Source: JBBRZM01 sp963813635 | GTDB lineage: Bacteria > Actinomycetota > Acidimicrobiia > IMCC26256 > JBBRZM01 | Direction: 5' to 3' | Length of the DNA: 64,000 nt | Assembly (NCBI GenBank): GCA_963813635.1 | Contig: CAWEZO010000007.1 | Coordinates: 1 to 64,000 of the forward strand | Part shown: in pieces, positions 45,122 through 52,138 of the stretch | How positions within the stretch are numbered: the first letter of the stretch is position 1 | Layout of the letters: every line of letters starts with the position of its first letter | The notes under the pieces: generated by a model | What the model was told of the DNA's origin: nothing | Database searches by the model: none | Seen by the model: the letters and a program-made list of their open reading frames with translations, nothing else | Position numbers and translations under genes: made by a program

Positions 45122-46554
45122 GTTACGTCCAGGGGTGTGGTGTGCGGGGTAGTTGTTTGAGGGGCTGAGGGTCCCTCGGACGCGACGGCCACCGCGTCAA
45201 CCTCATGAAGACCTTCCACAAGGATCGACATGAGGAGGAACACGGTGGCAGTCCCGAACATGATGGACCCGCGCGAGTGGCTCGTGCAGCATCTGGCGGA
45301 AGCGGATCCGGATCTGGTCCGTTCGATGTTGGCGACGTTCGTGGAGCAGTTGATGGGCGCGGAGGCCTCGGCGGTGTGCAACGCCGGCTACGCGGAGCGG
45401 ACCCCGGATCGGGCGAACGTCCGCAACGGGTATCGCCAACGCCGGTGGGATACCCGGGTGGGCACGATCGATCTCGGGATCCCAAAGCTCCGTGAAGGGA
45501 GTTGCTTTCCGGGCTGGCTGCTCGAGCCGCGCCGACGGGCGGAACAGGCGATGGTCGCGGTGGTCGCCCAGTGCTACGTGGAGGGTGTCTCGACGCGGCG
45601 TGTCGATGATGTGGTCAAGGCGATGGGCATCGAGGGGATCTCCAAGTCACAGGTGAGCGAGCTCGCCAAGTCGCTTGATCTGATCGTGGAAGCGTTCCGC
45701 ACCCGGCCCCTCGACGCCGGGCCTTACACGTATGTGTGGGTCGATGCGCTCACCCAGAAGGTCCGTGAAGGCGGCCGGATCGTGAACGTCGCGTGTGTCA
45801 TCGCGACCGGTGTGAACGTCGAGGGGCACCGGGAGGTGCTAGGCGTGGACGTGTTCACCACCGAAGACGGCGCCGGCTGGACCGCGTTCCTGCGGTCGCT
45901 TGTCGCACGGGGCCTCTCGGGCGTGCAGCTGGTGATCTCCGACGCCCACGAAGGGTTGAAGAACGCGATCGGCGGCGCGTTGCCCGGCGCGAGCTGGCAG
46001 CGGTGTCGCACACACTTCGTGCGCAACTTGCTGACCCGCGTGCCGAAGTCCGCGCAAGCGATGGTCGCGACCCTCGTGCGCTCGATCTTCGAACAACCCG
46101 ACGCGACCACCACCTGGGCGCAACACGCACGGGTCGTTGAACAACTCGAGGAACGGTTCGGCGACGCGGCAGTGATGCTCGTCGACGCCGCTCCCGACGT
46201 GTTGGCCTTCACCGGGTTCCCCAAAGAGCACTGGCGTCAGATCCGATCCAACAATCCCCAAGAACGACTCAACAAGGAACTCCGCCGTCGCACCGACGTC
46301 GTCGGGATCTTCCCGAACCGCTCCTCGATGATCCGTCTCGTCGGCGCCGTGCTCGCCGAACAACACGACGAGTGGGCCGTCGCACGACGCTACATGAGCG
46401 TCGAGAGCCTCACCAAAGCTCGCATGCGCGTCATCGACGGCGCCCTCGCCGACCAGCCCCAGGAGGTGACCGCAGCACAACTCGCCGAAGTCGGATAGAA
46501 CATCACCACGAGGTTGACGCGACCGTCGTCGCACACCACCTCAGCGGACGTGAC
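45122..46554 (+). mobile_element. IS256-family insertion sequence
   Basis: The 1433-bp element has related ends: GTTACGTCCAGGGGTGTGG at 45122 and, from the other end at 46554, GTCACGTCCGCTGAGGTGG, each followed by TGTGCG. It carries one intact transposase gene. An 11-base direct repeat CTCACCGCCCA lies on both sides (45111-45121 and 46555-46565); IS256 usually duplicates 8-9 bp, so two or three bases may match by chance. It sits inside IS6 copy A. Confidence 0.88.
45230..46498 (+). CDS. IS256-family (Mutator-type) transposase
   Basis: This intact 422-residue DDE transposase begins with MMDPREWLVQHLAEADPDLV and NAGYAERTPDRANVRNGYRQ, the typical N-terminal region. GTIDLGIPKLREGSCFPGWL follows, then Asp in YTYVWVDALTQKVREGGRIV, a second Asp in LVISDAHEGLKNAIGGALPG, and the C-helix WQRCRTHFVRNLLTRVPKSA. 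The Glu segment is SNNPQERLNKELRRRTDVVG, followed by IFPNRSSMIRLVGAVLAEQH. All three catalytic residues are in one uninterrupted frame, so the element may still be active. Confidence 0.93.
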   Translation: MRRNTVAVPNMMDPREWLVQHLAEADPDLVRSMLATFVEQLMGAEASAVCNAGYAERTPDRANVRNGYRQRRWDTRVGTIDLGIPKLREGSCFPGWLLEPRRRAEQAMVAVVAQCYVEGVSTRRVDDVVKAMGIEGISKSQVSELAKSLDLIVEAFRTRPLDAGPYTYVWVDALTQKVREGGRIVNVACVIATGVNVEGHREVLGVDVFTTEDGAGWTAFLRSLVARGLSGVQLVISDAHEGLKNAIGGALPGASWQRCRTHFVRNLLTRVPKSAQAMVATLVRSIFEQPDATTTWAQHARVVEQLEERFGDAAVMLVDAAPDVLAFTGFPKEHWRQIRSNNPQERLNKELRRRTDVVGIFPNRSSMIRLVGAVLAEQHDEWAVARRYMSVESLTKARMRVIDGALADQPQEVTAAQLAEVG

Positions 46555-46625
46555 CTCACCGCCCACCGCGACCATGCTCCAATGCAACAGTGCCTTCGAA
46601 GGCCTCTTGTCGCTATTTTCGATGA

Positions 46626-47294
46626 ATGGCGCTGAACGGGGCGTTCGCAAGAACGCTCTTCGTGGGGGCCCATCTCGATGACATCGAGCTTGCGGCCGGA
46701 GGAACCGCAGCACGGCTCTCGGCGTTGGGAGCAGCCGTGTCCTGGCTGGTCCTGTCTGATTCGGCGTATGAGAGTTATGACGGCACGCGCTCGCGCGAAC
46801 GGCTTACGGCGCTCTCGGAGGGCCAAGCCGCGGCCAAGGAGCTCGGTGTCGACAACCTGCGAGTGCACGACTTCCCTGCCAAGGACATCGATAACGATTC
46901 GGCGACGGTTGAACTCATCGAGCAGGCAATCGACGAACTCGATCCAACGATGGTGTTCACGCATTGGCCGTTCGACACTCACCGTTCACATGCCAACACC
47001 GCTCTCGCGACCATTGCGGCAGCCCGACGGCGAAACTCGATTCTCATGTACGAGCCGATCACGCCTTCAGGCCGGTCACACATTGCCTTCAAACCACAGG
47101 CGTACATCGCGATCGACGAGACCATCGATCAGAAGGTCGCGGCCGTGTGTTGTCATGAGAGCGAGCATCGCAAATTCGGCGAAGGTTGGATCGACGGAGT
47201 GCTGGCAAGGGCGCGCTTCCGCGGAATGGAGATGGGCCGCCAATACGCCGAGGCATTCGAAATCGTTCGCGTCGAGTTCGTTCTGGATTTTTAG
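46626..47294 (+). CDS. PIG-L/LmbE-family deacetylase
   Basis: This zinc-dependent N-acetylglucosaminyl-type deacetylase has 222 residues. The metal/active-site motif LFVGAHLDDIELAAGGTAAR carries the family's HxDD, followed by LVLSDSAYESYDGTRSRERL. The second metal motif is MVFTHWPFDTHRSHANTALA with the HxxH-type His. KVAAVCCHESEHRKF and a C-terminal FRGMEMGRQYAEAFEIV complete the fold. Members act on sugar conjugates such as mycothiol precursors, lincosamides or surface sugars. It starts 31 bases after the IS6 end and is clearly less GC-rich than the chromosome, so it was probably acquired. The next genes of a sugar cluster are missing. Confidence 0.9.
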   Translation: MALNGAFARTLFVGAHLDDIELAAGGTAARLSALGAAVSWLVLSDSAYESYDGTRSRERLTALSEGQAAAKELGVDNLRVHDFPAKDIDNDSATVELIEQAIDELDPTMVFTHWPFDTHRSHANTALATIAAARRRNSILMYEPITPSGRSHIAFKPQAYIAIDETIDQKVAAVCCHESEHRKFGEGWIDGVLARARFRGMEMGRQYAEAFEIVRVEFVLDF

Positions 47295-47631
47295 CGCACG
47301 GGGCCGTCAGATCCCGGGGTGCTTACCCGCGCGCTTAGCGGTCCGCGGCAGGCCATCCAATCTCGATTTGCGACGCGAGATGCTCGAATCGGGCCTTGTG
47401 CTTCTCGACGAAGACAAACCTGTGGGTGCCGGAAACTCGGTTCGAGTCGTTGACCTGCGGTTTCGCTCGAGCATCGGTGACGCCGCGCGGCTGATGGCGT
47501 GTCCTTCGCGAATACCGTCAATCCCGAGCCACCAGGCCGCGTAACAAACGTGACCGGTCAATGGGGGCAGCCTCAACCCGAGACCTGCACCGCCAAGGGT
47601 TCAGCGTCGTGCTGCGCGACCATTCAAGCGG
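47295..47631. other. Non-coding stretch with remnants
   Basis: This gap of about 340 bases follows the PIG-L gene. A short plus-strand reading frame (SNLDLRREMLESGLVLLDED) looks like a remnant but I cannot name it. The left copy of a 23-base inverted repeat lies at 47417-47439. No intact gene is seen. Confidence 0.5.
47417..47439 (+). repeat. Left copy of 23-bp inverted repeat
   Basis: The sequence begins AACCTGTGGGTGCCGGAAAC and ends TCG. It recurs exactly, in inverted orientation, at 51750-51772. A TGTGGGTG...CACCCACA arrangement fits IS3/IS481-type ends (5'-TG...CA-3'). Between the copies lie the TetR, ABC, SRPBCC and integrase genes. Confidence 0.75.
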
Positions 47632-48363
47632 TCAGGAGCTGTGTGTCAGTGGCGCGATCTGAGGGTCGGCGTCGACGGCGGTCGGGTCGGGTCTTTTCCG
47701 CGTCTTTTTGAGGGCCGACTTGATGCCGGTGGTTGGGGGTGGGGACGTGGTTGTCGTTGTGATTCCGAGTCGTCGGCGGACGATGTGCTCTGGCCATGTC
47801 GAGCGCGGCGGGGTCTTCGCGTAGGACGAAGTTGGTGTTGGCGGCGAGGATGATGCCGTTCAGTTCGAAGGTGAGTGCGTCGGGGTCCTCGTCGGCGGGG
47901 AGTTCGTGTTGTTCGAGTGCGGTGACGATGAACTGGCGGATCAGTGCCGTGAACCCGCCTTGAAACGCTGCGATCTGTTCTTTGACCGGTCCCGGGCGGG
48001 TGCCCATCTCGAGGACGGCCCCGGCGAAGAAGCAGCCGCCGGGGAACGTGCGCCGCATGAGGTGGTCGAAGAAGGCGTCGCACACCGCGACGAGCTGCGC
48101 GAGTCCCGGCGCGGCGGCGAGTGCCGGTTCGATGACCTCGGCTTGGAAGATCCGTTCCGCTTCGTCCACGGTGGCGAGTTGGAGATCTTGCTTCGAGCCG
48201 AAGTGGGCGTAGATGCCGCTCTTGCTCATGTCGAGCGCGCCGGCGAGGTTGCCGATCGAGAGGCCTTCGAGTCCGTCGAGGGTCGCGAGCGACACGGCCT
48301 CGCGCACGATCGCTTCGCGGGTGCGTTCTCCGTCGGCGCGCTGCTTCCGTTGGCCGGGCATCT
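47632..48363 (-). CDS. TetR-family transcriptional regulator, one frame break
   Basis: This repressor of about 243 residues has the DNA-binding domain RTREAIVREAVSLATLDGLE, GLSIGNLAGALDMSKSGIYA and HFGSKQDLQLATVDEAERIF. The ligand domain (TetR_C type) contains FFDHLMRRTFPGGCFFAGAV and MGTRPGPVKEQIAAFQGGFT. After one missing base near 47797 the frame continues IVRRRLGITTTTTSPPPTTG to a stop at 47632, a longer and Pro/Lys-rich tail than usual. It is divergent from the ABC gene. Two near-identical palindromes between them are almost certainly its operators. No leader precedes its ATG, so its mRNA is probably leaderless. Confidence 0.88.
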
Positions 48364-48370
48364 TGACAAG

Positions 48371-48420
48371 ATAGCACGATCGGTCGTACTCTCCAGTCAT
48401 AGCACGAACGGTCGTGCTAT
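48371..48420. promoter_or_regulatory. Tandem TetR operators in divergent promoter
   Basis: Two palindromes, ATAGCACGA-TCGG-TCGTACTCT (48371-48392, imperfect) and ATAGCACGA-ACGG-TCGTGCTAT (48399-48420, perfect arms), lie 28 bases apart. The first fills the space between TTGACA (48363) and TACTCT (48387), a likely promoter for the ABC gene. It also covers TATCTT, the likely -10 box of tetR. The second covers the expected ABC transcription start. Binding would repress both genes. Confidence 0.83.
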
Positions 48421-48432
48421 CTAGGAGGGACC

Positions 48433-50199
48433 GTGACCGTAGCACCTGCAGTCGAACGACGGGACGGCGACGTTCGACTCGAGGACCGAGAAGCAACGAC
48501 GACGCCCGCCGCGAGCGTCGCAACCCGCAGGGCTTCTGCGTCGACGTCGACGAGCTGTCCCGGCGGGTCCAGGTCCGCAGCCGAGGCGAGCTGACGCTCC
48601 TGGACGCCGTGTCGTTCACGGTCGTCGGCCGGTGAGCTCGTCGCGATCGTCGGTCCCAGCGGCGCCGGCAAGACGACGCTGCTGGAGGCGATCGCCGGCA
48701 TCGCCCCGACCAGCGTCGGGATCGGTGCGCTTCGACGGCATCGACCTGCACGCCAACCTGCGGAAGTTCCGCAGCGTGCTCGGCTACGTGCCGCAGGACG
48801 ACATCATCCACGCCGACCTGCCTCTTCAGCACACGCTCCGCTACGCGGCGCGGCTCCGGCTCCCGTCGTCGACGACCGCGGCCGAGGTCGACGACGCGGT
48901 CCGTGCCGCGATCGACACCGTCGGGCTGACCGAGCACGCCGACGTCCGGGTCGGCTCGCTGAGCGGCGGGCAGCGCAAGCGCGCCAGCATCGCCGTCGAG
49001 CTGCTCACCGATCCGCACGTCTTCTTCCTCGACGAGCCGACGTCCGGCCTCGACCCGGTCACGAGCGCGGAGCTGATCGCCCACCTGCGCGAGCTCGCCG
49101 ACCGGTCGGCGACGGTCGTGTTCACCACGCACTCGGTCGAGGACCTCGCTCTGTGCGATCGCGTCGTGTTCATGGCGCGGGGTGGGCGAGTCGGCTTCGT
49201 CGGCACCGTCGACGAAGCGCTCGAGCACTTCGAGGTCAGCTCGGTCCCGGAGCTCTACCGCCGCCTGGCCGACGTGGACAGCACCACCTACGCCGCGGGC
49301 ACGACCGCTGCGGTGCCGGCGCCCGACGCCGTCCAGCCGAGACGTGAACAAGCGACCGGTGGCGAGCGGGTTCACACAATGGGGTGTCCTCACCCGCCGG
49401 ACGCTCGAGACATTCGTGCGCAACCCCTTGACGCTCGCGATCCTGCTCGGGTCACCGGCGCTCGTCGTCGGCATGTTCGCCATCCTCTTCCGGCCCGGCG
49501 CGTTCGACTTCCAGGACCCGAGCCCGAGCTCGATGGTGATGATCGGCTTCTGGATCGTCTTTGCCGCGTTCTTCTTCGGGCTCACCTACGGCTTGCTCCA
49601 GATCTGCACCGAGCGAACGATCGTGCGCCGCGAACGCCTCGTCGGCCTGCGGCTCGGCGCGTACGTGGCGTCGAAGGTGACCGTCCTCGTGCCGTTCCTC
49701 CTCGTCGTGATCGTGGCCATGCTGGGTGTGCTTCGCCTGTTGGACCGCCTGCCCGAGTCGCCCGCTGTCGACCTACGCCTCGATGGCGGTCGGCCTGCTG
49801 TTGTGCGCGGTCGCGGCCCTCGGCCTCGGCCTGCTCACCTCCGCCGCGGTCGGAAACGTCGCGCAGGCGACGCTCGCCCTGCCGATGTTGTGCTTTCCCG
49901 CCGTGTTGTTCTCGGGTGCCATCCTGCCCGGTGAACCTCATGGCGAGGGCCGGCGCCGCCCTCAGCGTGATGATGCCATCGCGCTGGGCCTTCGAGGCCA
50001 TCGGTCACGACCTCGGGGCACGACGAATCCTCGCGCACGGCGGCTCGACGACTCGGGCCTCCGCTGCTCGCGTCGTTCGGCGATGCCGGCACGCAGTCCA
50101 CCGGCACCTACTGGCTCATCCTCGGCAGCGTTCGCGGTCGTGTTCCTGGTCGCCACGTGGGGTGTGCTCGTGCGCAGCACACGGAGATCGATGCGCTGA
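48433..50199 (+). CDS. ABC half-transporter (ATPase fused to ABC-2 permease), frame-broken
   Basis: This is an ABCG/White-type fused protein of about 589 residues, starting at GTG 48433 after AGGAGGGA. The ATPase has Walker A AIVGPSGAGKTTLLEA-like sequence, SVLGYVPQDDIIHADLPLQH, signature SLSGGQRKRASIAVELLTD, Walker B VFFLDEPTSGLDPVTSAELI and VVFTTHSVEDLALCDRVVFM. The membrane half has WGVLTRRTLETFVRNPLTLA, ALVVGMFAILFRPGAFDF and IGFWIVFAAFFFGLTYGLLQ. Frame breaks lie near 48630, 48720, 49345, 49765 and 49930. It is controlled by the divergent TetR protein, so drug or lipid export is likely. The SRPBCC gene downstream may share its mRNA. Confidence 0.85.
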
Positions 50200-50227
50200 A
50201 CGCCGTCCGTACGAAAGGAGCGATCCG

Positions 50228-50719
50228 ATGAATCCGAACGAAGCTCTGTTGGAGAAGGGTCGTCACGTGTTGACGATCAAGGTGGCCGCCGAGACGCCCT
50301 CACCTCCCCAGCGAGTGCTCGAGGCCGCTCGCGACTTCTCCGATCGGCGTGCGGACGTGTGGCCGAACGTGAGGGCAAGGCACCTCGAGGTCCACGAGAG
50401 CGGCGAGAACTTCGCCGAGGTAACGGAGGGGACCTGGGTCGTCGGCCTCTTCTGGGAGCGGAACCGCTACGAGTGGTCGCAACCGGGATCGGTGAAGGCA
50501 ACGGTGATCGACTCCAACATCTTTCAGCCTGGCAGCACGTGGGAGCTCCGGGCCACTGCTCGCGACGGCGGAAGCGAGGTGGAGCTGGTCCTACACCGCG
50601 GCTTCCGCCGCGGGCCGAAGGGCAGGATCGCCAGCGCCGTCCACCACACAGTCGGCAAATGGGTCTGGGGCTCGTTTCTGCGGAGCGCCCTCGCCGCTGT
50701 CGAGAAGCAGCCTGCCTAG
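50228..50719 (+). CDS. SRPBCC (polyketide-cyclase-like) family protein
   Basis: The 163-residue protein has a START/Bet v1-like fold. It has VLTIKVAAETPSPPQRVLEA, a central sheet AEVTEGTWVVGLFWERNRYE and ATVIDSNIFQPGSTWELRAT, and a long C-terminal helix VHHTVGKWVWGSFLRSALAA. The ligand pocket is probably hydrophobic. GAAAGGAG precedes the start. It follows the ABC transporter by 28 bases in the same direction, suggesting that it handles the exported or sensed compound. Confidence 0.77.
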   Translation: MNPNEALLEKGRHVLTIKVAAETPSPPQRVLEAARDFSDRRADVWPNVRARHLEVHESGENFAEVTEGTWVVGLFWERNRYEWSQPGSVKATVIDSNIFQPGSTWELRATARDGGSEVELVLHRGFRRGPKGRIASAVHHTVGKWVWGSFLRSALAAVEKQPA

Positions 50720-51587
50720 CCGGGGCTCACTCCAGGCAGGACGCGAGCGCCGAGATCACACCGACCACGATCGTGCGCTTGCACCGGCGACTGGTCGCTC
50801 GCCACTGGACCTACCCGCATCGTCGCCCTGGCCGACCGGGCCTCCCGGCCGACTTGCGTGCGTAGATCGTCCGCCGCGCTCGAGAGAATCCAACCTGGGG
50901 TTATCGCCGCATCCATGGCGAGCTGGTCGGCCTCGGCGCTCGCATCGCGCCGTCGACCGTGTGGTCGATCCTCAGACAGGCTGGCATCGACCCGAATCCC
51001 ACGCGGCGTGGGCCGTCGTGGCGCGAGTTCTCCACGCGCAAGCCAAGCAGGTCATCGCGTGTGACTTCTTCACTGTCGACACGATGTGGCTTCGCCGCCT
51101 CTACGTGCTGTTCTTCATCGAACTCGACACCCGCCGCGTGCATCTCGCCGGAATTACCGCCTACCGAGCGGACACTGGGCCACTCAACAAGCCCGCAACA
51201 TCACCGATCAGTTCTCCGAACGCGAGTTGCGGTTCCTGATCCGCGATCGCGACACGAAGTTCACTGTCGGGTTCGACACCGTGTTCCGCAGCGAACACAT
51301 TGAGCCCTTGCGGACTCCCGTGCGCACCCCGGTCGCGAACGCCTACACGGAACGCTGGATCGGCACCGTCCGACGCGAATGCATCGACCGTATCCTCATC
51401 CTCGGACCCGGGCACCTTTAACGGGTCCTCGACGCTTACGTGGCTCACTCCAACCAGCATCGACCCCCACCGATCGCTCCAACAACGACCACCGATCCCA
51501 GCTCGCATTCCCCCACGCGCCCCACCCACGTACAGCGCGGTCAGATCCTCGGTGGCCTCATCAACCAATACCGCCACGCCGCCTAAC
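50720..51587 (+). pseudogene. IS3/IS481-like integrase-core transposase remnant
   Basis: In broken frames the segment reads LVARHWTYPHRRPGRPGLPA, ENPTWGYRRIHGELVGLG-like sequence (helix region) and VIACDFFTVDTMWLRRLYVL (first Asp). It continues ELDTRRVHLAGITAY, FLIRDRDTKFTVGFDTVFRS (second Asp), ANAYTERWIGTVRRECIDRI (Glu) and GGLINQYRHAA at the stop. All integrase-core motifs are present but at least four frame breaks and stops separate them. It lies inside the 23-bp inverted repeat, with its stop 163 bases from the right copy, the layout expected of the transposase of that unit. Confidence 0.8.
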
Positions 51588-51749
51588 GCACGACCAAGCA
51601 CACCTCCGTGCCCAACGCCACTGAGCGACGCGGCACACGTCGGACTTGGCGCCTCCCCCCGCCCGGCGACGCCGTCCACCGTTCACCCCGGGCTCGCCGC
51701 GTTACAGCCACGCGCCTGCGTCGGGTCGAACGACTCGGGACACAGAGCT

Positions 51750-51772
51750 CGAGTTTCCGGCACCCACAGGTT
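51750..51772 (-). repeat. Right copy of 23-bp inverted repeat
   Basis: This is the exact reverse complement of 47417-47439. It lies downstream of the integrase-core remnant, where an IS3/IS481-type right end would be expected. Immediately after it begins an IS256-type transposase fragment. Confidence 0.75.
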
Positions 51773-51784
51773 CCCGGTCGAGCA

Positions 51785-52026
51785 CTGGAAACGGCACTCG
51801 AACTTCATCGAACGCAGCTTCGGTGAGACCCGCCGACGCGTGAAAGTGATCGGTCGGCTCCCGGCGAGACAAGCTGCCTCACCCTCGTATGGGCTGTGCT
51901 CGACCACGCGTCACACGGCCGGCGCGGTTTCACCATAAGCACCGTCGCGCTACGTCGACTGCCAGACCTACGCCGCGAGCATCTCGCGCCGACTGTTGGG
52001 AAGGAGGCTGTCGCACCCGCCGGGTA
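51785..52026 (+). pseudogene. C-terminal fragment of an IS256-type transposase
   Basis: The segment HWKRHSNFIERSFGETRRRV and KVIGRLP, then, with one frame change, the TSCLTLVWAVLDHASHGRRG-like stretch, correspond to the end of a second type of Mutator transposase. The Glu-bearing helix N-x-x-ERxxGExRRRxKVIGR is clear. The tail LRRLPDLRREHLAPTVGKEA ends at a stop at 52026. The first 300 or so residues are missing. It is not derived from the intact IS256 copy at 45.2 kb, whose equivalent region is different. The following 112 bases hold nothing recognisable. Confidence 0.7.
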
Positions 52027-52138
52027 GAAGCACCAACGGAGCCTGCGTCTCGCGTCGTTTACACCAACCGCGGGACGCCAGCGATGCCACGCGCCCCGAC
52101 ACCCGGGAAACCAGCCTTGACTTCGCGTCACAGGCTGC

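Larger units (their letters stand above)
44323..46594. mobile_element. IS6-family element (copy A) interrupted by an IS256 element
   Basis: The outer ends are imperfect inverted repeats: GGCGCTGTTGCGTTGAG at 44323 and, read from the other end at 46594, GGCACTGTTGCATTGGAG. The IS6 part is 44323-45121 plus 46566-46594. The stretch 45122-46554 is a separate IS256-family insertion flanked by an 11-base direct repeat. No clear 8-bp duplication surrounds the outer ends. Confidence 0.82.
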
